A DNA stretch of 64,000 nt from Paenibacillus sp. JNUCC-31 (GCF_014844075.1 NZ_CP062165.1:7487122-7551121); one strand, 5' to 3'. Counted from the stretch's first letter, positions 1-10,183 are shown. The notes: generated by a model not told the origin, from the letters alone. Program-made: numbers and translations.

Positions 1-182
1 TTGACATCTTTGAATAGTCTCGCTCTTATAAGAGTAACTATAATAGCCAGCCGCTCTTTCAAATATTAAGGAATACCAAAACACCTAGAAAAGATTAGTC
101 CTAGATATATCTCAATAAAGGATAAAAAAGTCCTTATAAGGCATTTAACAAATCAAGGTCTCTTCCTCAGGTACTACAATAA

Positions 183-485
183 TTAACTTCTCTCTACACT
201 CGAAACCCAATTTTTGAAGCAGTCGAGTACTTCTTCCAAATTTGTTGCTCCACCTGCACCGTGAAACACTCTATCCCTCACAATACAATAGAACCAATCT
301 TCTTCATTTCTCTCTTCTTCGATCATATCAAACGGAACATCCTCTAAAAAAGTATCTTTCAAATCGATTCTGACAGACCAACCGGGATTATCCACAGTAT
401 CAATTTTAACACCGTATGAATGCTCCCAATCACCATTACAGTTTTCAAGATACCAGTTTTGAAGCCATTTTAATGTGTTCATCAT
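183..485 (-). CDS. Imm53-family immunity protein
   Basis: The 100-residue product opens with a W-L-Q-x-W-Y segment followed by C-N-G-D-W-E-H and D-N-P-G-W-S-V. This layout is typical of the Imm53 family of polymorphic-toxin immunity proteins, which bind and neutralise a toxin made by kin cells in the cytoplasm. It is acidic and has no signal peptide or membrane segment, as expected for an immunity protein. A truncated toxin tail ends three bases before its ATG, so it looks like the surviving half of an orphan toxin/immunity pair downstream of the large RHS gene. The family call is from remembered motifs; the partner toxin is mostly missing. Confidence 0.75.
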   Translation of the reverse strand: MMNTLKWLQNWYLENCNGDWEHSYGVKIDTVDNPGWSVRIDLKDTFLEDVPFDMIEEERNEEDWFYCIVRDRVFHGAGGATNLEEVLDCFKNWVSSVERS

Positions 486-487
486 CT

Positions 488-628
488 CTACCTCTTCTGC
501 GGAATTTCATCTTTTCCTTTCGGTCTAACTCCCCCAGGCATTGATTTGTCTTTAACACGAGGTGTTGGTGCATCTTGTTTTGTTAAATTGTTGATATGTC
601 CCTTCCCTTTTCCATTAAGTGGGCATGG
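488..628 (-). pseudogene. Orphan toxin C-terminal tail
   Basis: An open frame with no start codon runs from just after a TAA at 629-631 to a TAG at 488-490. It encodes a lysine/glycine/proline-rich tail that begins P-L-N-G-K-G-K-G-H and ends I-P-Q-K-R. Such basic tails are common at the ends of polymorphic toxin C-terminal domains. It lies immediately upstream of the Imm53-like gene in the same direction, the usual toxin-immunity order. I read it as the 3' end of a displaced RHS toxin module left behind after the tip was exchanged. The toxin activity cannot be assigned. Confidence 0.55.
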
Positions 629-672
629 TTATCTGTATTTCTGCTCTATATAGCCGAAACCAAATCCTTAAA

Positions 673-770
673 AAGCTAAAGGACCATTCCCCGGTGGTAT
701 GCCGAGAAACGGTCGCAGTTTAAATTTCGTGTTTTTTGTCTACTTGAACAGGGTTATTAACATAAATAGC
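673..770 (+). mobile_element. IS3-type transposase 3' end remnant
   Basis: Frame 673-723 encodes K-L-K-D-H-S-P-V-V-C-R-E-T-V-A-V followed by a stop. This resembles the C-terminus of IS3-family OrfB transposases (usual form K-L-x-x-x-S-P-V-E-Y-R). The next about 45 bases, containing TGTCTACTTGAACAGG, match the equivalent position of a second copy at 52398-52500 and probably belong to the right end of the same element. The rest of the transposase is absent, so this is a solo end. The match between the two copies is seen directly; the family name is inferred. Confidence 0.55.
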
Positions 771-812
771 GACATTCACTGAACTAATTATATTGTCCTT
801 ATACAATTATAA

Positions 813-1544
813 TTAGTGTTCTATGGCTACCAAATACTTTTCATTTCCTTTTTTATTGATCAAAGCAACTTCAAAATCAGATTCCCATTTAAGTTCGCCT
901 AAATGCTTAGCATAAGCAAATTCATCTGGTTGTTCTGATATGACCTTTTCTGAAAGCACTTGCGTACCATCACGTTGTAAAACAGATATGAATATATCCA
1001 TGCTTTCTACATTATGATGGCATATAACTTCAGCATTGTACTTCTTATTAGGACTCTTTACTGTTTTTTTCCAAGTCCATTCATTTACATAACCTAACTC
1101 TTCTATTTGTAATGCTATTTCTCTAAATGGATCAATCTTCCAACCATTACGTAGAGCAAGTTTTTCGATCCCGTCCATGAGTAGTCGAAGCGTAACCTTT
1201 TTTTTCTCCAACTCATTTTTTGCACGAAAGTCATCCAAATTAAATTGGATTGGCGCCGAACATACACCTGAATCATTAACAATTCTTTCGTCCGAAATGT
1301 TTTCTACACATTCTATTAGGACTTTCCAACAATCTTTCGTTTTGTATTTCCCAAATAAACGTTCAAACATCGCTGTAATACAGCGAGTTTCCAATCTAAA
1401 TGAACGTCTTTTCCATTTCCAATTCAATTCATAATCTAATTTTGTTGCTTCGTTGTACTCACATTTTTGTGTTTTCATTATAGATTCAATTTTTTCATCA
1501 TTCGCAATATATGGTAAGTCTAAGTCAAATTCTTTTAAAAACAT
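813..1544 (-). CDS. Probable immunity protein for the RHS toxin
   Basis: A 243-residue soluble, charged protein that I do not recognise. The start at 1544 (M-F-L-K-E-F) is chosen because GGAGAG lies six bases upstream; a longer frame to 1571 would overlap the RHS stop codon. The gene follows the RHS toxin with a gap of only 17 bases on the same strand, which is where the cognate immunity gene of an RHS tip normally sits. It has no signal peptide or membrane helix. Function is inferred from position alone. It could also be an unrelated small cargo gene. Confidence 0.6.
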   Translation of the reverse strand: MFLKEFDLDLPYIANDEKIESIMKTQKCEYNEATKLDYELNWKWKRRSFRLETRCITAMFERLFGKYKTKDCWKVLIECVENISDERIVNDSGVCSAPIQFNLDDFRAKNELEKKKVTLRLLMDGIEKLALRNGWKIDPFREIALQIEELGYVNEWTWKKTVKSPNKKYNAEVICHHNVESMDIFISVLQRDGTQVLSEKVISEQPDEFAYAKHLGELKWESDFEVALINKKGNEKYLVAIEH

Positions 1545-1561
1545 CTGATTCTCTCCTAACT

Positions 1562-4500
1562 TTATTCCCATGGGCGTGGTCTTTGATGTTTACTCATTGA
1601 ATTTCCCTTGTCCCATAGTTTTTGAGCATTCTTTTTTTCCCATTCGAGGGCTTGTTGTCTGTTACGCATTTTAGATTTAACTACTCTTGCTTCATACTTA
1701 TTAGTACCAGCATTTTTATTCCATTTGTTGACTTGACTGTTTGCTCGTGGAGAAGTCCCATTTTTATTTAACTTTTGTCCACTAATCCCTGTTTTCACAA
1801 CATCTCCTGTTGATTTCTCTGATATTTCATATCCATGCTGTGTTTTTTTACTTGCTTTACTATTACCATGAGTTGCTTTTTTTATCGCTTTTCCGGCAGC
1901 CTTTTTAGCAGTCTTCTTAACAGCAGCTTTGACTACTTTTTTAACGACTACCTTTACAACAAAGACGATAACAAATATTATAAATGGATTATTTCCATCA
2001 TCATCCACAAATGCAACTGGATTATTTAATCCATAACTATATCCATTCCGATTCAACGGATTATCCAGATCCATATCTTGTTCTGAATCCAGAGAAATAA
2101 AGGAACCTAGTTGCGGATTGTAATTTCTGGTCATCAGATAATATAAGCCAGTTTCTGTATTGTATCTATAACTAGCATAACGGTATGGATTTTCATCCGC
2201 AAGCGAGCCACTCTGATTTACAATATTCCCCCATGCATCATATTCATACTGGACTACTTCGTTACCAGTTTGATCCGTTAAACTAACGACATCTCCATGA
2301 CCGTTCAAGTGGTAATAATAGGTATGCCCATCTTTAGTCATTGCTACCGGACTTCCACTATCATCCCACGTATACTCTCGAAGTGTTTTGTTATTTCCAT
2401 CCGTTTCATAGATGACTTCATCGCCATCATAGAAGAAATTTGTCGTTCCGGACTGACCAATGGACTGGATACGTCGCCCTTGTTCATCATAACTATAGTG
2501 TTGTATTCTCTGACCAGATTGATCTTGCACTTCAATTAATTGATCCAGTTCGTCATATATATACGTTTGTTTTCCATCGTTTAATAGGTTTCCATTATTG
2601 TCATATTGATAAGATTGTCCATTAACAGAAGTTAATTGATTGGCGTTATTATGCTCGTATACAGTGGTTTGCTCCTGCCCATTGGTGACAACGACTTTTT
2701 GTGTCCGATTACCCACGTCGTCATATTGGTATTTAATTGTTGTCCCATCGGGTAGAGTTTCTTGTTCGAGTTGGTTAAGCGTATCGTACTCATACGCTGT
2801 ATCACCTAATTCTGAATGAATTGTCTTTACATTCTCATTAGAGTCATACGTGTATTCGTACTCGCGAAGTACACTTCCTGTGCTGGAGTAATCACCGTAA
2901 GTGCGCAACTGTTCCCCCGTATCGTAGTCAGCCTTGGTTACAATTCCGTTTGCTCGATCGGCTTGTTCCATTGCACCCATATCATTGTACTGATAAGAAA
3001 TGAGGTTTTGATTATCTTTGGAAATACTTTTTACTTGATCTAACTCCGTGTAATCATAATTTACAGTAGACGAATGTGCACCAGTTGAATATGAGAGCTC
3101 CTGAAGTCCACTATTCGCATTATAGTCATACGACTTTTGATGTCCTCTATCTACCTCTGTTTCAGGCAATCCGTCAGACTTATACGTGAAGGAACGGGCA
3201 CCATTATTTACATTGACAAGTAACCCATTCTCATCATATTCGTAAGACCACTTTTGTTGCCCATCTATACTTATAGTTTTGAGTTGATCCAAGGCCGTGA
3301 AGGTTGAAGAGATTGTGTTCCCATTAGGAGTCGTGGTCTCCATTAGGTTGCCATTTGAATCATATTTGTTATCAGTCACCTTGCCAATGGCATCGGTCTT
3401 TTTCATTAACTGATTTTGACCATTGTATTCATACTGAACTACAGCCTGTTTTGGATTAATCGTTTTAGTCAAGTTTCCGGCTGTATCATACTCATACGTT
3501 GTCTCTTTTTGCTTGGGATCAATTACTGATTTCAGGCGATTTAACTTATCATAATGGTAATCAGTACGATTGTTATTTCCGTCGGTATTTGCGGTCATAT
3601 TCCCAACCGCATCTGTTGTTACTGTTGTTGTGTTCCCTGCTGCATCAATTATCGATTTGATATCGTTACCTTTATCATCGTAGCTGTACGTTTCTATTGA
3701 TTGGTCTGGATACGTCGTCTTTTTTAAGTTTCCATAGGCGTCATATTCATAACGTGTAACCTTTTGCTTGGCATCCACGATGGTTTCCAGATCACCAGCT
3801 GCGGTATACGAGTAATTGGTCACATTTTGGCTAGGATCAATTTCTTTGAGAACATGATTCAAGTCGTCGTACTCATAAGTTGTAACATTTCCAACCTCAT
3901 CGATTTGAGTTAGAACATTACCTTTACTATCATATGTCTGCTCAGCAACAGTTCCATCTGGATTGGTTACTTTCTTGACATTATAGTTTGCATCTAGGAC
4001 AAACTGAGTGATTTCACCCTTGGCATCTTGGATTTTCTCCGCCACAAAGTTAGCGTTCAGCGTATAGTTTGTCGTATGGCCGTTTGCATTTGTTACGTCT
4101 GCTGTACGTGCAGTGGTGTCATATTTGTACTGGGTTGCCGGCCGGTCACTTGCATCTGTAACCGAAACGGTTGAAGGTTCCTGCACTTTAACCAAGTACT
4201 CTTGATCATAGGTATACGTGGTTAATCGATTATTCGGGTCAAAAATGGTTTTAATGTAATTTCCACCATAACTAAACTGAGTTCGGCTATAAGTGCCATC
4301 CTCACTATACTGATCTACAGTGACTAACTTTCCATTCTGATACGTATAATCCGTTTTCCGCCCTTCTAGCATGGCATAATCAACTAACCCATCTGAAGTA
4401 TATTCAAATGCAATGGTACGTCCTGATGGGTCCTCTATACCCGTTAGTGCTCCGTCCCCATTCCGTTTATACGTAATTCGGTTTCCATGCATATCTTGTT

Positions 4501-6493
4501 CATAACTGAGTTTGGCTTGAGTGATGCTTACTTGATCATCGTTAGAAACCGTATCGAAATGCATCAGGTATCCATGTTTGTCCGTTAAGTCATAACCCGT
4601 CGTGGCCCCTGAGCTACTTTTCACCTTGTTTAGTGTCAGATATTCGCCCGCTGAAGGCGTATACGTATTGTTTGATGCGTTATATTTGAATTCATAAGCA
4701 GATCCAGTGTGGTCTGTAAACAATACGTCTCCGGTTTTGTAAGCATCTACGATGGTTTCACCACCCGTATAATACCATCCGTAGCCAAACGGTGAAGACT
4801 CGCTAGATTTTGAATTATATGTCCGCATGAAGTCTACGGAGGTATCTCCTCTACCTGTTAAGGAATAATCATTAAACTGGATGATATTGTTCCCCGTGCC
4901 CAAATTGGTATAACTAGTTCCGTTAGCTATCGGATGACTATCATATGTCCAATAATCTTTTAGACCAAGTCGGCTAGCAGAGGTGTATGTCACGCTTAAA
5001 AGCGGCGTGTAATCTGGATTGGCCGTGTCATCACCGGATATAAACTTCTTGTAGCTGTTAGTTGTTTCTGAATTGCTTTTCAACATAAAACCTTTGTTTG
5101 TTGTAGGATCATTTATCCACTTTTCTAACATATTCGCAGGCAAAGACCACTTATAATTTGCTGCAAGTGAGGTTAACGGTCCAACTGCAGTTGTAGCGAC
5201 TTGCGAAGCATTGAAATCTCCACCCTGTTTACTCCACAAGTTCGTAGCATCTGCATACATCCAGGATGCAGAGTATTCTGTCCATGCTTTATTGACACTA
5301 TTTAGTGTGATATCTACATTAGTATTATTTGAAACGGAAGCTAACCAGAGGTTCAAGTCAGCCGTTAACACCTTTGCCCCCTGTGGGATGGTCGATGTAT
5401 CAAACTGAATGAGAGAACGGATGACATTAGAGCTAGTAGCGTCTTTATATAGACCAACACCTAGTGTCGTATCGGTTGCTCCGGTTTGTTTGGGAAAAGC
5501 ACTACGTATATTGGTATCCGCTAAGCGGTATGTCGGTTGAAATTTAACAATCGTCGGATCGATGGTGACTGGGTATACACGAGATGCATCATTAAGCCAT
5601 GCGATACTTGGGATCACGTCAATGTATAACTGTCCCTTTTTCTCTTTCAATTCATAGTGAATATCGTAGGAAAGAGATTCTTCAGGGTAAGCATTAACTC
5701 CCTCTACCTGCTGATAACCTTCGGGTATAAAAGAGTCATACATTAACGGTTTATCGATGATATATTCAATATCGCCAGTAGATGGGTTAATCAAGGAAAC
5801 GGAGCCATCCTGTTCCTGGCGATAATCCAAATTACCCAGAGTTAAGGAAAAGGAGTAAATCACTGACTTTTTTCCTGTCGGCTTTTTGCTGAGTTTAAGC
5901 TCTTCTTTGAGTCTATCGTTTCCCAGGGTATAAATTAAATCAGTATCGGGATAAAGCCCCTTATACGTCATTACATTATTCTTAACAATCCCTGCCGGCT
6001 TTGTGCTAGAGATGCTTTGCGTAGTTGTTAACGTATTTGTTTCCGCTATGGGGTTTAGACCAATGCGGAATTTATCCTCTTTGATCTCTATCAAATTATC
6101 AGAAACAGAATGCTTCTTGTTCATTTCTACTTTGAATTCATGATCGTTATTGTAAGCCGTTTGACTCGTCGTGTTTAAACGGTTATCAATCGGCTTCCAC
6201 TCTTGATTTGAGGGATCTTGATAGTGAATGGGAGTTTCAGAAATTTGAGTTGTGTACGTTCCATTCTCATTTGCGAATGTCTTCGATTTTTCACTTCGGA
6301 GCGAAGCAATCTCTTTTGGGGTGTTGTTGGACGACAAGTTAGAATCGTCTGAAGTGTTGCTTTCTTGAAGTGTTGATCTTTCGGCTGAGGGGCTCCCCCA
6401 AGCAGTGGTATTATTTAGCGATGATGTAGAAATCAAGGAGCCAGCAATAATTAAGCTGATCACCTTATTCCAAAATTTGTGTTTCTTTCTCAT
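1562..6493 (-). CDS. Secreted RHS/YD-repeat toxin with GIY-YIG-like tip
   Basis: A 1643-residue secreted polymorphic toxin. The start is supported by AAGGGGAT six bases upstream. Residues 1-35 form a signal peptide (K-rich, then hydrophobic). A DNRLRE-type domain occupies about 325-500, an RHS-entry domain with D-Y-W-T-Y about 520-600, and tens of YD repeats (Y-x-Y-D) about 600-1430. The RHS core with Y-N-P-Q-L-G-S-F and N-P-L-N-R-N-G-Y lies at about 1430-1500. After this junction come a hydrophobic/lysine-rich stretch (1503-1550) and a 90-residue tip. The tip has G-Y-E-I, V-V-K-T-G-I-S, a later Arg in S-P-R-A-N-S-Q and Glu in A-L-E-W-E, a pattern like GIY-YIG/URI nucleases. The RHS cage assignment is firm; the nuclease call is an inference. 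Immunity candidates follow immediately. Confidence 0.88.
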   Translation of the reverse strand: MRKKHKFWNKVISLIIAGSLISTSSLNNTTAWGSPSAERSTLQESNTSDDSNLSSNNTPKEIASLRSEKSKTFANENGTYTTQISETPIHYQDPSNQEWKPIDNRLNTTSQTAYNNDHEFKVEMNKKHSVSDNLIEIKEDKFRIGLNPIAETNTLTTTQSISSTKPAGIVKNNVMTYKGLYPDTDLIYTLGNDRLKEELKLSKKPTGKKSVIYSFSLTLGNLDYRQEQDGSVSLINPSTGDIEYIIDKPLMYDSFIPEGYQQVEGVNAYPEESLSYDIHYELKEKKGQLYIDVIPSIAWLNDASRVYPVTIDPTIVKFQPTYRLADTNIRSAFPKQTGATDTTLGVGLYKDATSSNVIRSLIQFDTSTIPQGAKVLTADLNLWLASVSNNTNVDITLNSVNKAWTEYSASWMYADATNLWSKQGGDFNASQVATTAVGPLTSLAANYKWSLPANMLEKWINDPTTNKGFMLKSNSETTNSYKKFISGDDTANPDYTPLLSVTYTSASRLGLKDYWTYDSHPIANGTSYTNLGTGNNIIQFNDYSLTGRGDTSVDFMRTYNSKSSESSPFGYGWYYTGGETIVDAYKTGDVLFTDHTGSAYEFKYNASNNTYTPSAGEYLTLNKVKSSSGATTGYDLTDKHGYLMHFDTVSNDDQVSITQAKLSYEQDMHGNRITYKRNGDGALTGIEDPSGRTIAFEYTSDGLVDYAMLEGRKTDYTYQNGKLVTVDQYSEDGTYSRTQFSYGGNYIKTIFDPNNRLTTYTYDQEYLVKVQEPSTVSVTDASDRPATQYKYDTTARTADVTNANGHTTNYTLNANFVAEKIQDAKGEITQFVLDANYNVKKVTNPDGTVAEQTYDSKGNVLTQIDEVGNVTTYEYDDLNHVLKEIDPSQNVTNYSYTAAGDLETIVDAKQKVTRYEYDAYGNLKKTTYPDQSIETYSYDDKGNDIKSIIDAAGNTTTVTTDAVGNMTANTDGNNNRTDYHYDKLNRLKSVIDPKQKETTYEYDTAGNLTKTINPKQAVVQYEYNGQNQLMKKTDAIGKVTDNKYDSNGNLMETTTPNGNTISSTFTALDQLKTISIDGQQKWSYEYDENGLLVNVNNGARSFTYKSDGLPETEVDRGHQKSYDYNANSGLQELSYSTGAHSSTVNYDYTELDQVKSISKDNQNLISYQYNDMGAMEQADRANGIVTKADYDTGEQLRTYGDYSSTGSVLREYEYTYDSNENVKTIHSELGDTAYEYDTLNQLEQETLPDGTTIKYQYDDVGNRTQKVVVTNGQEQTTVYEHNNANQLTSVNGQSYQYDNNGNLLNDGKQTYIYDELDQLIEVQDQSGQRIQHYSYDEQGRRIQSIGQSGTTNFFYDGDEVIYETDGNNKTLREYTWDDSGSPVAMTKDGHTYYYHLNGHGDVVSLTDQTGNEVVQYEYDAWGNIVNQSGSLADENPYRYASYRYNTETGLYYLMTRNYNPQLGSFISLDSEQDMDLDNPLNRNGYSYGLNNPVAFVDDDGNNPFIIFVIVFVVKVVVKKVVKAAVKKTAKKAAGKAIKKATHGNSKASKKTQHGYEISEKSTGDVVKTGISGQKLNKNGTSPRANSQVNKWNKNAGTNKYEARVVKSKMRNRQQALEWEKKNAQKLWDKGNSMSKHQRPRPWE

Positions 6494-6639
6494 GTTGTAT
6501 CCCCTTGTCTATTTTTTTTACAGCAAGAAGAGTTATACCATATCATTGGAATACTTACTAAATGAAAAATTTGCTAAATGTCATCCGTTCCTCAAATACT
6601 TATTGCATTTTGAGCTATACTTACTCATTATTTATAAAA

Positions 6640-6673
6640 CATACATCTAATCGTAAGTTGGATTGTGTTCTTG
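6640..6673 (-). repeat. Degenerate family A transposon-end site
   Basis: Reads CATCTAATCG...TGTTCTTGTCC, the same inner motif seen at 6837, 34590 and 34808. It sits alone between the RHS promoter region and the fuller end at 6829-6984. The remainder of 6494-6828 shows no credible gene. Confidence 0.45.
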
Positions 6674-6828
6674 TCCTCAACAGCTAGTTTCAGACCGATA
6701 TTTCGCCTTTTTAATACCTAGCCAACCCGTGTTTAACCTCTCATCGTGTCAGTTGTCCATAACAATGTGAACATTTTCATGTTTTACGCTTACTTAATGA
6801 GGTTTTAAGTTGCATGTGCACAACGTTT

Positions 6829-6984
6829 AGATATACATCTAATCGGAAATCGGACTATGTTCTTGTCCATTCCGGCAATCGGTACAAGTTCTTGTCCTTG
6901 GCTCGGGACAAGAACTTGTACCGATAAAATAAAAAAGCCGCTATAATAGCGACTTTAATGGGAATATGTTCTTGTCCCTCGACA
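6829..6984 (-). mobile_element. Family A transposon-like end (A1)
   Basis: Read on the minus strand from 6984, the block starts TGTCGAGGGACAAGAAC. It then holds a terminator hairpin (6926-6953), an inverted copy of the ACAAGAACTTGTACCGAT site, and two further direct copies. TGT at the tip plus several about 20-base repeated sites is the layout of Tn7/Tn552-type ends that bind a DDE transposase. A near-identical block occurs at 34797-34955. No matching transposase or opposite end is in the window. The element would extend toward lower coordinates, over the toxin locus. The repeat structure is seen directly; the transposon class is inferred. Confidence 0.6.
6926..6953 (-). terminator. Terminator inside family A end
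   Basis: On the minus strand, GTCGCTA-TTA-TAGCGGC is followed by TTTTTTATTTT, a normal intrinsic terminator. It points into the element and would stop transcription entering from outside. The 34797-34955 copy has the same hairpin at 34908-34924. Confidence 0.7.
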
Positions 6985-7071
6985 AAAATTGACACAAAAT
7001 TCCCTACCAAAAAATAAAAAAACCTTATTATATAAGGGATTTCATGGTTGGTAACTTTATGTCATTCTACA
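6985..7071 (-). mobile_element. Family B transposon-like end (B1)
   Basis: Read on the minus strand from 7071, it starts TGTAGAATGACATAAAGTT. It continues with a hairpin and T-run (7008-7040) and an inverted site (TTGACACAAAATTCCCTACC on plus, 6989-7008). It stops exactly where end A1 begins, so one element inserted into, or recombined with, the other. Fuller copies are at 8091-8231 and 24808-25007. The inner direct sites of this copy are missing. Confidence 0.6.
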
Positions 7072-7147
7072 TGTGGCAATGTAGCCAAACCTTTAGCACT
7101 CTTCTGAGTGAAACGTTCTTTTAGTCATAACTGCCAGTACCGGTTCT

Positions 7148-7588
7148 CTACTCTTCTTCATTTACTGTTCCAAGAAGGTAGTTGTAACTAACCTTTGTCA
7201 GCATCAATTTATTTATACTATGAACTTTTACTTTTCCTTCGAGTATTGGTCGCCCAAAGATTGCTATATTTTGTGCCACCTTAGAGTGTTCTATTGATTG
7301 AAATTGAGGTATTCGTCTATTAGATATTCCATACACTAATGCTTGATGTGGCATTAACCCTTTGCGAGCATTACTGAAATATGATGGATATACTATGCCG
7401 TCAAATCCAGCATTTTTTGCTGCTAAACTGATTTCATGAGTAATCTCATATGCATGTTTCCCAGCAAGAAAAAGCATATTCACTGCAATATCCAAACTCT
7501 CGAAATCAGTAATACTTTCGTTTTCTTTCAGTATAATTGATAGGTCCAAAAAGTTTAAAGATCCTTCTGGAATACTTGCTCTAAACAT
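7148..7588 (-). pseudogene. RES-domain-like protein, N-terminally truncated
   Basis: 146 residues with an F-D-G-I-V-Y-P-S segment about the middle, like the D-G-I-x-Y-P-S signature of RES-domain proteins. In toxin-antitoxin systems these are NAD+-degrading toxins. A stop codon lies directly before the first ATG, and no ribosome site is visible there. RES proteins usually start earlier with an Arg-containing segment, so the front half appears lost. No antitoxin gene lies beside it. Family assignment is tentative; it could be an intact but unusual small protein. Confidence 0.45.
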
Positions 7589-8328
7589 TTATCGGACACT
7601 TAATATGATAGTAATCATCGACTAAATATCCCCTCCATATGTGACACATTATATAAGGTGTTTATAATTTTATATTATATTTTAGATATTATCTACTAAA
7701 CATTACACTGTATTTTGTACATATATCCCCCTATTACCAATGGATGCCTCAATGATCTTGTCTATTTCGGCAATAGGTCGCAGCCCTCGTTCTTCCTATT
7801 CTTCTCCTCCTGAATCGTTTTTCCATACCAAACATAAAGGCCTGAAGCTGCGCCAATAGGATGGCTACCTCGGGCCTATTCGATCAACTTTTCGGTGTAT
7901 ACAAAAACTCAAACAAATATTAAATAAGAATAGCAAGCGTCTCGTATTAAACGGGAGATGCATATGTTTGCAAAGCGGCAATTGTCACATCAAGAATCGC
8001 AATATTGTACATAAAACAAAATTATAAATCATTTCCACTGAAAGCTATTCCTATAAAAATAAATTTGATATCTTAACTTCTTTTCTTCCCCAGGGCAGTG
8101 GGGAACTTCTTGTCAAATTCCAGCGTAGTAACTTTATGTCACTAAATATTGACAAGAAGTTCCCTACAAATAATTTAAACCCCCTTGATTTATTAGAGGT
8201 TTCTTGGTTGGCGACTTTATGTCATTCTACAATAGAATTCGATGTTCAAGTAAAGAAAGGACAGGGGCACCCTGTCCTTTCTAATAGATGAGGATAAACG
8301 CGTGATGAGTTTACTGTTGGATCAAGGA
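7589..8328. other. Gene-poor stretch with one family B end
   Basis: Apart from the end-like block at 8091-8231, no frame here has a convincing start, ribosome site or recognisable protein. It is AT-rich and contains several stops in all frames. Confidence 0.5.
8091..8231 (-). mobile_element. Family B transposon-like end (B2), divergent
   Basis: Read on the minus strand from 8231, it begins TGTAGAATGACATAAAGTCG. It then has an imperfect hairpin (AAACCTC...AGGGGGTTT), an inverted TTGACAAGAAGTTCCCTAC site, and two direct sites. The layout equals B1 and B3, but the inner sites carry AAGAAG where the others have CAAAG, so it looks like a diverged subfamily. No transposase is nearby. Confidence 0.55.
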
Positions 8329-9170
<842 letters not shown>

Positions 9171-9186
9171 TCATAGATGGATGAAA

Positions 9187-9948
9187 TTAATGGTCTGTTG
9201 GCGCTTGGCTCGCCATATCGTTAAGTTGGGTTACAAAAGCTCCTTCATTCGGACCTTGATTATCACGAATCATTTTCGCTTGTTCCACTAGAACCTCTTC
9301 AGCATCCGTACCGAGTAATCTTATTGTTTCTTCAATAAATGCTTCAAGTGGCATCGCATGCGGATTGTTACTAATATCTCCCATGAGTTCCGTTTGAACC
9401 CCAGGTGGTATGATTTCTAATACTTTTACTGTTGTATCTTTAAACAAATAACGTTGTGATAAGGTATAGGAATGGAGCGCTGCTTTGGTCGCCGAATACA
9501 CCGCAGTCGCTGCGTACGGAATAAACCCGACTGAAGAAGTCGTATTAATGATCACAGCTTCTTCTTTAGACTTCAAATGTTCAATTAATGAAGACGTCAT
9601 TCGAATTGGTCCAAGCAAGTTTGTTGAGACCGTTGAAACCAGAACCTCTTCGTCAATCACACCCGCAGCCTCATCGAAAAGCATGATGCCGGCGTTATTA
9701 AATAAGACATTCAAATCAGGAAAGTCCTGAATAAGTTGCTTAGCGGTTGCCTCAATACTGGAAAGATCCTGTATGTCCAGTTCAACTGCAGACATTCCGG
9801 GATTAGCACTAATCACTTCCTCCAGACGCTCTTTTCTTCTACCCGAGATGATTACTTTGTTTCCAAGGTTGTGTAGAGCTTCTGCCAATGCACGTCCAAT
9901 TCCTGAACCGCCACCTGTAATGAAGATCGTGTTTCCTGTAAGTTTCAT
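9187..9948 (-). CDS. DltE-like short-chain dehydrogenase
   Basis: A 253-residue SDR with the Rossmann motif T-G-G-G-S-G-I-G near residue 12, N-N-A-G around 87, and an intact catalytic set (T-S-S and Y-S-A-T-K). The start at 9948 follows GGAGGAA by about six bases; a TTG five codons earlier overlaps that site and is unlikely. SDRs of this DltE-like group are cytoplasmic NAD(P)-dependent oxidoreductases of unknown substrate. A TetR-type regulator is transcribed divergently from 10184, so the two probably form a regulator/target pair. Confidence 0.88.
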   Translation of the reverse strand: MKLTGNTIFITGGGSGIGRALAEALHNLGNKVIISGRRKERLEEVISANPGMSAVELDIQDLSSIEATAKQLIQDFPDLNVLFNNAGIMLFDEAAGVIDEEVLVSTVSTNLLGPIRMTSSLIEHLKSKEEAVIINTTSSVGFIPYAATAVYSATKAALHSYTLSQRYLFKDTTVKVLEIIPPGVQTELMGDISNNPHAMPLEAFIEETIRLLGTDAEEVLVEQAKMIRDNQGPNEGAFVTQLNDMASQAPTDH

Positions 9949-10183
9949 TTTAAATTCCTCCAATATTTGGTTATAATTATTTTGGAATTGTATTACATTG
10001 TTCGATGAAATCGGTATTAACTATTAATCTTGCACTTTAAGGTTTCAAAATGGACTAACCACCTTCTATGCAGTATACTATTACAACAATAGTTGCTTTA
10101 GTAGTTCAATTGTATCGGGAACATCATTGAGGAACAACCAACAATGCGGGCCATTTGTTGGTTTAAAAAAAGGAGTTAGATCC

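Noticed and set aside
1..60. TTGACA at the window start as a -35 promoter
   Set aside because: No acceptable -10 element lies 16-18 bases downstream, and no plus-strand gene follows.
2297..3043. Plus-strand open frames within the RHS gene
   Set aside because: They are antisense shadows of YD repeats with no ribosome sites and low-complexity composition.
6829..7071. CRISPR-like repeats
   Set aside because: The repeated units vary in orientation and spacing, have no uniform spacers, and recur as a block elsewhere, so they fit transposon ends instead.
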